Source: Diphasiastrum complanatum
Lineage: Eukaryota > Streptophyta > Lycopodiopsida > Lycopodiales > Lycopodiaceae
DNA: 64,000 nt
Reading direction: 5' to 3'
Assembly (NCBI GenBank): GCA_029204225.1
Contig: CM055104.1
Coordinates: 49,867,399 to 49,931,398 of the forward strand
In this document: positions 45,040-56,782 of the stretch, piece by piece
How positions within the stretch are numbered: position 1 is the stretch's first letter
Layout: every line of letters starts with the position of its first letter
Translations under genes and position numbers: made by a program
The notes under the pieces: generated by a model
Database searches by the model: none
What the model was told of the DNA's origin: nothing
Seen by the model: only the letters and a program-made list of their open reading frames with translations

Positions 45040-45174
45040 AGCTAAAATTAAAAGAATCCCTTCCAATGGGAGAATGCCACTAAAAGCTAAAATTAAAAGA
45101 ATCTCTTCCAATGGGAGAATGCCACTAAAAGCTAAAATTAAAAGAATCCCTTCCAATGGCAGAATGCCACTCAA
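45040..45174. repeat. Three 45-bp tandem repeats
   Basis: Units start at 45040, 45085 and 45130 with AGCTAAAATTAAAAGAATC and one to three changes each. Since 45 is a multiple of three, the minus strand reads a repeated hydrophobic 15-mer (GILPLEGILLILAFS type). Confidence 0.95.
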
Positions 45175-45305
45175 ATTCCTAGTGTGGATATGGTTTCATT
45201 AGCTTTCAATGTGACTCATGAGTGTGCAAGTTGCAATAGAAGCTTCAAGCTTGGATAAGTACCAAGGATGTTCCAAATTTTTTCCTCTAGTTTCCTTTTG
45301 ATACT

Positions 45306-45365
45306 ATGGAATGTGACTTGCATACTCACATTGAAATGGAATGTGACTTGCATACTCGCATTGAA
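45306..45365. repeat. 30-bp tandem duplication
   Basis: ATGGAATGTGACTTGCATAC starts at 45306 and 45336; the 30-bp units differ at one base. Confidence 0.93.
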
Positions 45366-46139
45366 GCTGACATCTGGCCAATTACTTCCATTGCGTAATG
45401 AACACATTGGCCTCTTCTGTTCTTTTCTTTTTGTTGACCAACATTATTGAATGAAATTGTCATCTAAAAAAATCGAAATAAATTTCTAAAAAACAAAATC
45501 CCATCGAGATGTCCCACACCCACAAAGTTTTCTATCTCAGCCACCTTGTATAGAAGGCAAGCTTCGGACTCCTGCAGTGTTCACATTGACAAGAGCCATG
45601 GTCACAAGCTTCGACAACAACAACTTAGGGTTACCAATTACTAGAGTGGGTCCAACAGGGAAGTGAGACACCTTAGCAGTGCCTGTTTATTAGTGGCGCT
45701 AGAAATCACTCCTTCACCACCAATCCCTCCTTGATATCATTTATGTCCCACCCACCATCATCCATCTTGAAAATGCAAGTTTTCTCTTATTTCCATCTAA
45801 ATCCCACTTCTTACCAAGAACATAGCGAAGATAGCGACCACCGTATCCCAAGATTGTTATTGGCCACCTTGAAGGGTGTTGCCAATGGGACCACGAGGAG
45901 GTTAATAATCCCTAGGTGGCGTCCAGAACCACCCCAACAACCACTAGCCCACCATAACATTTTTATGTTACAATGTAATATATGTGTGATATGAAAACTA
46001 AAATTAAAAGAATCACTTCAAATGCAAGTATGCAAGTCAAATTCCTAGCTTAGATAAGGTTTCATTAGCCCTTCGATGTGACTTGTAAGTATGCAAGTTG
46101 CATTCCAAGCTTCAATCTTGGATAAAAATGTTCACCTAT
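45366..46139. other. Intergenic with dispersed repeat
   Basis: 45980-46125 repeats the 45030-45260 block (GTGATATGAAAACTAAAATT..., then GGTTTCATTAGC), but has one unit instead of three. No gene seen; the frame 45731-45994 has no motif. Confidence 0.45.
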
Positions 46140-46286
46140 ATTAATATTGGGCTCAATCTCAATGCCATCAACAACATCTCACAAATCTTTCTCAAGGAGT
46201 ATAATCTTCATTTTGAATTTCCGCATGTAGAAATCTTCCCCATCGAATTTTTTGACGAGTCTTAAATCTAAAAAAGATGATTCCAT
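46140..46286 (-). pseudogene. Copia P Gag N-terminus
   Basis: The minus-strand ATG at 46286 opens ESSFLDLRLVKKFDGEDFYM, then RKFKMKIILLEKDL, a stop, and DVVDGIEIEPN. This is the copia Gag N-terminal signature (F-D-G-x-N-F-x-x-W-K-x-x-M). It lies in the correct position downstream of the PBS at 46351-46362. The rest of the element is missing. Confidence 0.8.
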
Positions 46287-46350
46287 GCTAGTAGATAAGA
46301 GTGTAACTAGATTAGAACAGACTATGATAATATGTAAGGTCAAAACTCAC

Positions 46351-46362
46351 GCTCTGATACCA
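46351..46362 (-). other. Primer-binding site of copia P
   Basis: TGGTATCAGAGC on the minus strand, following the LTR end CCGACA. Confidence 0.88.
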
Positions 46363-46600
46363 TGTCGGAAATTATGTGCAATGAGATTCAAAATGTTAAG
46401 ATTAGTGTCTAATAGTGGAATGGCATTAATCTATTCCTAATCTCGCCTCTGCGATTACCAATCGCCAAAAAGGTAAAAATGATTCTAGACTAGTTACTAT
46501 CTAAGTTATAGAGCAAAAAATTGACAAATTTGCCAAATTTTGGTGATTTTCAAAATTCCCGCTGGGCACAAACGATTGTGATGGGACCACAAGTACTATC
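46363..46600 (-). repeat. Partial 5' LTR of copia P
   Basis: It starts TGTCGGAAATTATG on the forward strand (the LTR end, read minus). The outer end is undefined because no partner LTR exists in the window. Confidence 0.5.
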
Positions 46601-46612
46601 CGAATACTCTTT

Positions 46613-47170
46613 TTGCTGCCTGTATTTGTACACTCTATTACAACAATAATTGATGTCATACATTATGATATCTGTTTACCCCAATACAAGGGATGTTTTC
46701 CAAAAAGCCTCTTAGAGTTGGGAATATCTTTATATGACTCCACCTATTTTCCAGATAAAAATGGTTTAGCAGGAAGATTAGAGCCATACCCACTACCAGA
46801 TTTCTCCAGTGAGGAATGGATTTCTCTAGGCTCAACAATTTCAGAAAATTTTCGATCGAGACTGTATATGGATATCCAGAGTATATTAGAATGTAGCATT
46901 GGATCAAAGAATAATAAATTAAGTTGGTATCTTCATTTTGCTATCTTTGTTGATTTTTTTTTTCTGAAGGCAATGTTCGACGAACGAAAACAATTTTTAT
47001 ATATAAGGACTTGATTGATGAGATGCTTGACCAGATGTTGGTCATTGGGATAGAAAACAAAATGGACAAGTTGAATGCAGAGTTTGTAAGTTGTCAGTGA
47101 CATTTAGATATCACATAGAAAAGCAAACGCTCACCTTGCTACTGTATCATGAAAGATGGATAAAATGCAG
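46613..47170 (+). pseudogene. T1, broken paralogue of unrecognised gene T2
   Basis: The frame 46613-47014 (DVIHYDICLPQYKG..., PLPDFSSEEWISL, SENFRSRLYMDIQS, CSIGSKNNKLSWYL, FVDFFF) aligns along its length with T2 exon 2 at roughly 40% identity by eye. After a shift near 47010 the match continues (KDLIDEMLDQM, then TFRYHIEKQTLTLLLY). The splice acceptor position of T2 is not preserved. This is a pseudogene of a protein I cannot name. It is not a retrotransposon domain known to me. Confidence 0.55.
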
Positions 47171-48039
47171 ATAAGAGCAAGGCAACAAGAGCACCTAAAA
47201 TGCAAAGATATAGGAACAACAATTGAAATTGAAGATGCATGAATATCTAAAATCTCAATATATTTGTATAAAAAAGTTATGTACATGTGAAATACAAATT
47301 GGCTCATCTACATGAAGGGAGACCATTCATTTTTCTGTATCATCTTTCTTTGGCTCTATGATTTCTAAATCAAGTTCTCCATATGGAAGAACCTTTGTTA
47401 GGACTATTGTCTAGAATATCAACAACATAGGAACATTAGGGGAAATATGGGCTCAAAATGGGCCCTTTAAGAAATTTCACTTTAGAGAGAGGTTACGTAG
47501 AAAGAGAGTGCAAACTGGTAACTTTTGGTCGCCGTTTTTCGAGTTGCACGTCATTTATTGGTATGGTTAACTTCAGACATTAGTTAATTAAGCATGAGAT
47601 GTAATAACTTCTCTCCATGCTCGTTTCAAATTCGAGGCTAGAGCTTTAAGAGTGTAAAAACCTTGGTATGCTCACTGCTAAAACTGAAGCGGAGTACAAT
47701 GAGCACTTTTGAAATCTTTGTATGCTAACAGTGAAATATGAGGCGGGATGATTTTTCAGCACGACATATAGATTACAAAAGTAAGGTGCGCGAGATCTAT
47801 TAAGTTAGACTTATTGTGGTTTGAAGCATTTACGAATTGTAGCTTTCAACAATGGCAATGTTCCATTTGCATGTTGCATTATCGATATCAGACTGTATGA
47901 CATCAATTATTCCTGCAATCAATTGAACTGGTTGCCATTCAATGAAATTTGATGGATACAAATCTACAAAACCAACAAAAATATTGTGAGAAAATTTGAT
48001 ATAAAGAAAATGCTAATACTAATGAAATCCAACGGAACC
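47171..48039. other. No gene recognised
   Basis: This is AT-rich sequence between T1 and the gypsy fragment, without motifs. It may include decayed parts of the T1 gene. Confidence 0.4.
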
Positions 48040-48600
48040 ACATTGGACTAAGAAAGTCCTATAGGCTTTCTAGAAGCTTAAAGATGCATTGGTCTCAGCA
48101 CCAATTCTATGCCGACCCAATTGGTCCATAAAATTTCACGTGCATATGGACACATCGAAGTATGCAGTAGGAGTTGTCTTAACCCAGCCAGGAGAACACA
48201 AAAAAGATTTTTCGATCCAATTTGCAAGCCGACAACTCAACAACTCAGAGATGAATTATTCGACAACAGAGCGAGAGGCATTGACAATGATTTATACGGT
48301 TAAGAAGTTTCGACATTATTTGATGGCAAAACATTTGGTTTTTATACGAACCATCAACCCTTGCTATATCTTGTTAATAAAACTTGCAACACAAGGAGAA
48401 TCACTTGTTGGTTACTTCTGTTGTTGGAGTTCGATTTTCGGATAGTGGTTCACAAGGGAAAGCAGCATTACATGGTGGATTATGTGTCACGAATCAAGGG
48501 AAAGAAAACTGCAGCCCTACTTGATGCTGCCTTGTTGTATATCAACATTGTACCTGAATGGGCCACTGATATAGTTGAATATTTAATGCGAGCCAACTAG
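48040..48600 (+). pseudogene. Gypsy Q RNase H fragment
   Basis: The frame gives LVSAPILCRPNWSIKFHV, DTSKYAVGVVLTQ, IQFASRQLNNSEMNYSTTER and EALTMIYTVKKFRHYL. It then shifts near 48340 to PLLYLVNKTCNTRRITCWLL and FDFRIVVHKGKQHYMVDYVS. These are the A-P-x-L, D-A-S-x-x-x-x-G and T-E-R-E-A-L blocks of Ty3/gypsy RT connection/RNase H. Flanking RT and integrase are absent; it lies between T1 and T2. Confidence 0.85.
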
Positions 48601-49037
48601 ATAAATCCTTATCCATTAGAGGAGTTTTCAATATCAAAAAGACCCTTTGTGAAGATACTTTTATTTTTTTTCTTTAGTTTCGACTGTCACCAAGCCCAAT
48701 CAAAATGCACAGATTTGAAATCTACGTAACATAGTTCAAATTAACTAAAAAGTAAAAATGCAATATAGAAAACTTTGAAATTTGTGTCCGGGCAGCATGG
48801 ACGTATCCCATTGGTTTCTTTTTCCTGCCCGACATGTGCTAATCTGCCCGACGTCAATATCTCAAGTTAAATTTACTTAACTATGCTGGTTAGTATAATG
48901 AAATTTTCTAACTATACTAGTTACAATTATAGAAATATAGTATGTACAGTTACATAAAATATGGTATACGCAGTGACTGTGACTATGTTGGCATTCACAT
49001 TAGATTAAATGTGATACGAAAAATTAAAATCAAGTAA
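48601..49037. other. No gene recognised
   Basis: AT-rich stretch upstream of T2, with TATA-like words but no identifiable promoter or exon. Confidence 0.35.
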
Positions 49038-50273
49038 CATATCAGAGAGATTTTTGGCGCCCAAGCTTTGAAAATAGCAATGGCGAGGAGACCCAGATCT
49101 ACAATCGATTCTGTGATTCTTTACAATGAGAAAGATGAAGCTGATAACTGGAAGCCAACAAAATATACGAAGAACTCATGGGTATTGCTGCATCCATCAT
49201 CAAAGGGCAATTTTCGACAAAAGAAAAGAGCAAAAATGACTTATAAATCTTATTGGAAAGCAAAAATTTTGGAGTTTAAGACTACTCCAGGAGGTCAATC
49301 GATATCAGAAGTCTTAGTGCAACATGTATATATGCATTCAGAAATCAAAGTACATGATATCAATCCTCATGATCATCAAAAATGTAATTGTAAGTATATC
49401 AAAACATATGCACTCTACAACAATCATAGGTGATTTCCTTTATTGATGCTCCTCAGATTATGATTTAAATGCTTCAACATTGTTTTTTTCTTTTATTTAT
49501 ATTTATCATGCATAAGTGAATGGGAGCCCGCACAATCACTTGCAGGAATATTAGACGTGATTCACTCTGATGTTGGAAAGCTACAATACAAAGGAAGAAG
49601 TCCAAAGGAACTTGTGGATTGTGGTATCTATTTTTATGAATCTTTATATACGCCACAAACAGATGGAGGTTTTGGCAAGCTCAAAGCAATTCCATTGCCT
49701 AGTTTTCAAAGTGATGAGTGGCCTACTCTTGACAACATTGTTTCCGAATCCTTGAGATGCAAGCTACTCATTGATATTAAAAATGCTATGAAGATAAGCA
49801 TAGGCTCCGGAATTGTTCACCTAAGTTGGTTTATCTCATTGCATACATTTGTTGATTTTTTCTCGAGTGCTAGTGTTTGTAGGACACCAACTTTATTTGT
49901 TTGCAAGGATTTATCAGATGAGACTTTGTCAGATCTCATGGACCAAGGCTGGGATAGTAAAACAAATAATGACATAGAATGCAAGATTAAAAAGTCCTCA
50001 ATGATCTTTCGTTATCATATTGAAAAGCAAATGCTCAGTCTCACATTTAGCTACCAGAGATACAAGAAAATTGAAGGTACATGGCTACCACTGGATCAAG
50101 ACTTTGAACTAAATGGTCACACAAACCGAATGGAGATAAGCATTATCTACAATGAGGAATATTTGACTATGGTTGAGGTGGAAGAGCACTGGAAGCTTGA
50201 TTTTATCAGAACAGAGCTCATGCTATTACAAACCAATCTACCAACATATTTCAAATTTTATTCCCACGTGTGA
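49038..50273 (+). CDS. T2, unrecognised spliced gene (two exons seen)
   Basis: The first exon, open from 49038 (ATG at 49080), carries a basic N-terminus and VLLHPSSKGN, YWKAKILEF and VLVQHVYMHSEIKVHD. A donor-like AG|GTGATT at 49429/49430 and acceptor-like GCATAAG| at 49516 define an 87-bp intron, and the phases match. Exon 2 (49517-50273) is open to TGA and contains LDVIHSDVGKLQYKG, LKAIPLPSFQSDEW, ISIGSGIVHLSWF and HIEKQMLSLTFSYQRYK. The segment repeated in T1 shows it is a real conserved unit. Product not recognised; the N-terminus is probably further upstream or lost. Confidence 0.5.
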
Positions 50274-50453
50274 AAGGAAGTAGAAATTGTATTGTCACGT
50301 GGAGATTCGTTCCCATGAGAATAACATAGTTCATAATCCAGCAAATGCATATGATTCATGGCTAGCACTAAGCATTAACACTAAGATCCATTAACACTAA
50401 CAATTAACACTACGATCCATTAACACTAGATCCACAACAATGATAGAGACTTC

Positions 50454-50980
<527 letters not shown>

Positions 50981-51615
50981 TCATCTAATTTTCTCTTCTT
51001 GTATGAACTTGCATGCTTTTCTAAACTTGTTGTATTGTGTGGACTTTGTTATATGTCGAAGCTGAACTCTGCGATAGAACCACTGAAACAATTGACAAAT
51101 GTAGTTTTGTTTTTCATTGGTTCTTCCATGTTGTGTATTTCGATGAAATGCTGCTCGTGCTTGCCACTGTGACTTCTCCATCCCTTGTGATGACCATACA
51201 CTCAAGCTTCCATATGTATTTGCAAAAAATGCTGCATGATCTCTTAGTATGTGCTGCATATGTCAAAATCATTATGTTAGTCTTATGTTTAGATCTAAAT
51301 ATTCATAAAAATTTGAATGCATTTTGAAAATTTTATGCTAACCATGTAATGAGTCATGTGATCTTCTCCCCATGCTTTTGATATTGCATTAACAAACTCG
51401 ACACAAGTCCTTTGGACAGCTTTCTTATCAATATCAGAGTATTTTTCTTTTCTTAAAATAACAATCATACTATCAAGCTTTTTCCATACATCAACTTTTA
51501 GTACTCTGGTTTTGTCATCTTTCTCGAAGTCCTGAGTGGCAGCAACAATATCTGTCCAGACTGAGTGTTGAATATTAGAAGCCTTACCAGTATGATTTGA
51601 TAGAAAACGTCGTGC
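50981..51615 (-). CDS. S, 3' part of an unrecognised two-exon gene
   Basis: Minus strand: 51615-51343 is open without an ATG (RFLSNHTGKASNIQHSVW, DFEKDDKTRVLKVDVWKK, EFVNAISKAWGEDHMTHYM). A G|GTTAGC donor at 51342 and TATGCAG acceptor ending at 51254 give an 89-bp intron that keeps frame. Exon 2 (51253-50981) continues HILRDHAAFFANTYGSLS, WSSQGMEKSQWQARAAFHR and LFQWFYRRVQLRH to a stop. The 5' part is cut by the copia R LTR at 51616. Well conserved frame, product not recognised; a domesticated or DNA-transposon protein is possible. Confidence 0.5.
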
Positions 51616-52709
51616 TGTCGCACATTTCGCATTTGTCGCATTTTCTCGAAAATCGCAACACTTGCCTTCAGCTTCTTTCGTTCAATTATTTTGAAGAAGT
51701 TGACTTATTCACAATTCAAAAATTTAACTGTTTTCAACACCGGTTTTTTTTTTGCAAAAATGGAAAGAGAGAGAAAATTTCCAAAGGTCATCTATTTTCA
51801 AGAATTGAACTGTTTTAGGGCACCTTTGGCTTTTTCACAAAATCCCGAAGGGTGAAAAATGCCGAAGGTCATCTATTTTGAACGAGGAATGCTCCCAGCC
51901 ACTTCCCAGAATTTGCGAAGTGAGAGAAAATCAATTTTCCTAAAATGTGAAGTGAGAGAATTTGCGACGTCTTCCTCCCCGTCAACATTCCCTTCGAGTT
52001 GACCGTGTAGACAATGTATAGTTCTCATCACAAGCCAAATACTTCCAAGTATAGTGGCTTGTCTGAATGGATGACAAACATTTATTGTGATTAATACATG
52101 GATGAAGTCTATATATGGATCATCCAGACACACTCTACGTGATGCTCCATCCATGAGACGAATAATTTTGAGCCTCCCAGTTACGCTGTCATTCTGGTTG
52201 TAACTGTCATTGTTGTGCTTTAGTATAATATAACAACAATACACTTTTCTATCTGTGTATAGCATACATGAATGCTTGTTGTGATGTGAATGCACTTCAT
52301 TTCTGTTTGATTGCGCTTGTTTACTCACTCTGATCAGAACATGGACGTCTACGACTCCTTAGCTTCTGATCAGACGATGGCTATCTTTGATGCCTAAGGA
52401 GCTCGCCATTATTTTTGTTGCACTGTCAATGCATTCACAACTAAACTTCTGATTAAATCCATTTCCAGTAATACCACACACAAACCATTTCTAATCTCTT
52501 TGGTGGACTGTACTCATTTTGTTTTGTGAGTATGAATTAATTTATAGGATTCTGTTGGGCAACGGAACGTTTGAGCTGTGATTATATTTAGCATAAGCAA
52601 TCTATTAGACTGTTTTTGCATCTAGCAGCCCATTGTAGTGGGAGAGTTGTTCTGCAAATATTCCTGCTCTCTTCTCTGTTCGCGTTCTCTATACCCCCTT
52701 GTCCCATCA
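51616..52709 (+). repeat. 5' LTR of copia R
   Basis: It starts TGTCGCACATTT and ends GTCCCATCA, 3 bases before the PBS. 51616-52370 aligns with 56858-57620. Confidence 0.75.
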
Positions 52710-52712
52710 GAT

Positions 52713-52724
52713 TGGTATCAGAGC
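52713..52724 (+). other. Primer-binding site of copia R
   Basis: TGGTATCAGAGC, the perfect initiator Met-tRNA complement, lies three bases after the LTR end. Confidence 0.9.
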
Positions 52725-52777
52725 ATAGCTCAAATAAACCAAGAGATTAAGTTTGTTCTATTTGTATTACTATTAAC

Positions 52778-53640
52778 ATGTCTCATATTGGTAGCTCTTC
52801 GTCTTCATCATCCAACAAAGCTAGAATCATTGACAAGTTCAATGGTTCTAACTTTTACATCCGGAAGTTAAAACTTCGGATGATATTGAGAGATAGAGAT
52901 CTTTGGGATGTAGTAGAAGGTGCTGACCTTAAATTAGAAGATGGTGATCAAGCAAAGGCATGAAAGATCAAAGATCAAAAGGCCTTAGCATGTATCACAC
53001 TCAATCTACTCGACTCCCAAATATCCCATGTTACCACATGCAAAACCTCTAAGGATGTATTAGATTTGATATCAAATCTCTTTGAGACTCATGATGTAGC
53101 CACTAGATTACATCTTAGAAGGAAGTTCTTTACTCTTAGCATGTATGATTCTACTGCCATCACTTCTCATATCAACAACTTCAAATCTTTATTGAGTTAT
53201 CATCTGTAGAATGTGCTATTCAAGATGATGATGCCGTTATGGCCTTGCTTTCTTCTCTTCCAAAGTCGTATGAACACTTTGTGGTGATGATCTCCACACA
53301 ACCCGACCTCACTCTTCAAAAGGTCATCGGTCACTTACTCCAAGAAGAAATGCGGAGAAAGACCAACAACCTGTTCATCAAAGACAAGTCCATGGCTCTA
53401 TACACCAATTAGAAAGACTACTCCAAGGGCAAGAATCAAGTGCAGTAGTAGCAACAGCAGAAACCTCACACTCAAGGTGAGAACAGTGGATCGCGCAAGA
53501 AGCTTTTTTGCAGATATTGCAAGAGAGCCAATCATGACATCAAGGAGTGTCACATCCGCATCTACAACAAGGCAAAGAAGCAACAGCAGCAGCACCCAGA
53601 CTCCTCCAATGCGGAGTAATTTAAGGAGCAAGATACACAC
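52778..53640 (+). pseudogene. gag: Copia R Gag
   Basis: The start ATG at 52778 opens a Ser-rich N-terminus, then IIDKFNGSNFYIRKLKLRMI and DLWDVVEGADLKLEDGD. After a stop come LHLRRKFFTLSM and a shift near 53205. A zinc knuckle CRYCKRANHDIKEC (C-x2-C-x4-H-x4-C) is intact near 53510-53552, followed by a Gln-rich tail. Dead as a frame but domain order is normal. Confidence 0.85.
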
Positions 53641-54200
53641 TTGTTAATGGCTTACAGTAGTGGCAACAAAGACCACGATAGCTGGTAGCTGGATAGCGGT
53701 GCTACCCAACACATGACCTCTCACAAGGAATGGTTTACCGAGTATGCAGCTTACAATAGAGATCAATTCATCTACCTCGGAGATTCAAGCACCATATGCG
53801 TTGAAGGCAAAGGGATAGCCAAGATCTTATGTCACCAATGTTCTTCACGTACCTCAGTTGCAAAGAACTTGTTGTCAGTTTCTAAGATGACTGATGAGGG
53901 CTACATTGTTATTTTGTCATCTGAGCAGTGTACAATATTCAATGAAGACACTACTCTGACTACATGCACTAGAGTCGGAAATCTATATGTACTCTCTTAT
54001 TCAGTTGCAATAGCTAGCATCTCTCATGAAAATGTAAACAATAATGCTATTCTGTGGCATAGTCGATTTGGACATGTGAATACAAGATCACTTTCTTATA
54101 TGTGTTGTAATAATTTAGTTGCTGGATTATATTTCACTTCTTCATTGGATAGGAAATCTTTCTTTTGTGAATCATGCATCTATGGGAAGCACTAGAAGCA
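53641..54200 (+). pseudogene. Copia R protease and pre-integrase
   Basis: The protease reads DSW*LDSGATQHMTSHKEW. The catalytic D-S-G is kept but the second Trp codon is TAG. Frame 53713-54195 continues FIYLGDSSTICVEGKGIAKI, VAKNLLSVSKMTDEGY and ILWHSRFGHVN, then FFCESCIYGKH, a complete HHCC zinc module for integrase. Confidence 0.85.
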
Positions 54201-54889
54201 AGTTTTCCAAATCACATTCCATCAAAACAAAGCATGTATTGGATCTTGTACATAGTGTTCTTTGTGGTCCAATGCCAACTTCATCCTTAGGAGATGCAAT
54301 CTATTTTATCACTTTCATGGCTGAGACACAAACGTCTACAAGAGTGAAAGCACTCCGAACTGATGGTAGCGGCGAATACCTCTCTAACAAGATGTCCAAC
54401 TACTTGGCTGAACAAGGTATTAGAAGATAGTTCACTACTTCCTATTCACCTTAACAGAATGAGATTGTAAAAAGGAACAACCGAACTCTTCTCAACTCAG
54501 CTAGATCCATGCTACACCAATCACACCTACCGAAGTTCTAGGCAGAAGCTATAGCCACAGCTTGTTACGTGCAGAATAGATCCAGCACCAAAGCCATTAA
54601 CAAGAAAACTCCTCATGAAGTTTGGCATGGGCACAAGCCTAGTGTCAGCCATTTAAAAATCTTTGGTTGTATATGTTTTGTTCACATTTCTAAACAGCTT
54701 AGGAATAAGCTGGATCATAAGAAAAATAAATGTATTTTCATTGGCTATCCTGATGAACATAAAGCTTATAAAGTTTATGATCCATCCACCAATGTAATAT
54801 TTGTCTCTAGGGATGTAATATTTCAAGAACATACATACTATGATTTCAAACAACCATCAATAAACAATGCTATGTCATTTCATCCGTAA
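54201..54889 (+). pseudogene. Copia R integrase, catalytic residues lost
   Basis: VLDLVHSVLCGPMP has Val where the first catalytic Asp should be. About 40 residues between it and VKALRTDGSGEYLS (second Asp present) are deleted. The Glu block reads NEIVKRNNRTL, with Lys in place of Glu. Stops lie near 54430, 54453 and 54540. The C-terminal part (NKKTPHEVWHGHKP, HLKIFGCICFVHIS, CIFIGYPDEHKAYKVYDP) is well kept in frame 54569-54889. Integration activity is impossible. Confidence 0.9.
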
Positions 54890-55129
54890 CATGAAATCTT
54901 TCAGTGATAATATTTCTTCTACAGAACCTACAGCTATAGCTACAGAAGTCGAGCAGCCAACAATACTTGTCATCAGACAGCTCAAGCAGATCTGGAAAAC
55001 TTCAAGAAAAAGCATCACCGCATCTTGTTCAACCAAATGTCTGCAGATCCTCACGGACTTGGACAGTTTCAGTGAGGTACACACCTCAATCATTCTAGAC
55101 TTCATCAGAAGAACTAGAGAGCCTAGCTG

Positions 55130-55820
55130 AAGCAATTAACTCCAAGGATGCTGTGAAGTCGCAAGAGGCTATGGAAAGCGAGTACAACTCACTTTTGACG
55201 AACTAGATCTAGACACTGGCCAACTTTCCCACTTACAAAAGAGTTATAAAAAACAAGTGGATCTTAAAAAAGAAGATCAACTCTGATGGTTCCATTGCTA
55301 AATGGAAAGCACGACTAGTGGCTAAAGGATTCACTCAAGTCCAAGGAGTGGATTATCAAGAAATTTTTAGTCTTGTCGTCAAGATACAGTCAATCAAGAC
55401 TCTGATTTAGTTAGCAGCCGCGAAAGACCTCGAAATGCACCAAATGGATGTCAAGACAACGTTTCTCAACAACAACGTCGAGGAAGAGCTGTATACCTTC
55501 CAACCAGAAGGATTCAAAGTCAAAGGCCAAGAGCACAAAGTGTGCAAGCTGCACAAAGCAATCTACGGTCTAAAGCAGGCCACAAGAGCATGTTTTGATA
55601 GAATCAACTCTTATCTCATTCAATTGTGTTTTGCAAACAATTCAGTTGACTGTAATATTTATTCCAAGCATGTAGGTATCCATTCAGTTCACATAGCTCT
55701 TTAAGTAGATGATGCGTTTATCTTGTCTAACGACACTTCTCTTCTGCACACTACTAAGAGTGATCTGTTAAAGAAATTTGACATGACTGATTTAGGTGCT
55801 GATTCATTCTTTGCTAGAAA
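55130..55820 (+). pseudogene. Copia R reverse transcriptase
   Basis: Blocks seen are KNKWILKKKINSDGSIAKWK, ARLVAKGFTQVQGVDY, HQMDVKTTFLNNNVEEELY, CKLHKAIYGLKQATRACFDR and then L*VDDAFILSN, where the Tyr of the YVDD box is a stop codon (TAA). Two more stops (before IWTLAN, before LAAAKD) precede it. RT cannot be made. Confidence 0.88.
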
Positions 55821-55959
55821 TTCACATTACTAGAAATAGAATTTAGAAGAAGATCTATCATAGCCAATAGACATATCTAAAAGACATTTAAAAAAAATTT
55901 CATATGTCTAATTGCAAACCAATTGGTACTCCAATGGATCCAAGTATAGTATTGACTAA

Positions 55960-56650
55960 ACCTACTTGTGTTGATTCTGATAGTGAAGTACTCGATAGTG
56001 AAGTACCCTTATCATTCACTCATAGGATCTTTGACGTATGCAATGCTGTGTACTAGACTAGATTTAGCATACATTGTTAGCACGTTAAGTCAATTCATGT
56101 CTAATCCTAGGATCTCTCATTGGAAAGCATTAAAGAGAGTGATGAGATATATTCAGGGAAGTTTAGATCACATTTTATGTTATAATGGAAATGCTATCGA
56201 CCCACTTGTCTTGCAAGGCTACTCTGATTCAGATTGGAGAAGAACAATCTCTACCAGAAAATCTACCTTTGGGTTCTATTTCTATCTAGCAGGGGGACCG
56301 ATTTCGTGGAACTCAAGAAAGCATAAATCAATTGTGCTTTCTTCAACTGAGGCAGAGTACATCGCAACATATCAAGCTTCAAAAGAAGCTGTATGGATCA
56401 GGTTATTACTTCATGACTTACATCACACTCAATTCAGCTACCACCATTCGGTGTGACGACTTGAGCTGTATTTCACTGTCACTGAATCCCAAATTTCATG
56501 AAAAATCCAAGCACATAGAAATCTAGTATCATTTCATTCGGGAGAAACTTTTCTCAAGGAAAGTGATCCTTCAATACTACTCCACAATAGAAATGGCCGC
56601 AAACATCTTCACCAAAGCGCTTCCCATGATCAAGCACCAAAAGTTTTTCA
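55960..56650 (+). pseudogene. Copia R RNase H
   Basis: SLIGSLTYAMLCTRLDLAYI, GYSDSDWRRTISTRKST, PISWNSRKHKSIVLSSTEAE, KFHEKSKHIEI (then a stop), YHFIREKLFSRKVILQYYST and ANIFTKALPMIKHQ mark all copia RNase H blocks. There is a shift at about 56440. Confidence 0.88.
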
Positions 56651-56782
56651 ACATGCTGAACCTGACGAAGATACCAAGGCCATTGAAGACTTGGCCATCT
56701 TCAAGGACTTCCAAAAACTAGCATTTAGAACAAGTCTATAGAAAAACTTAACTTTTTCAACAGTCTGCAAAAATACAATAAC

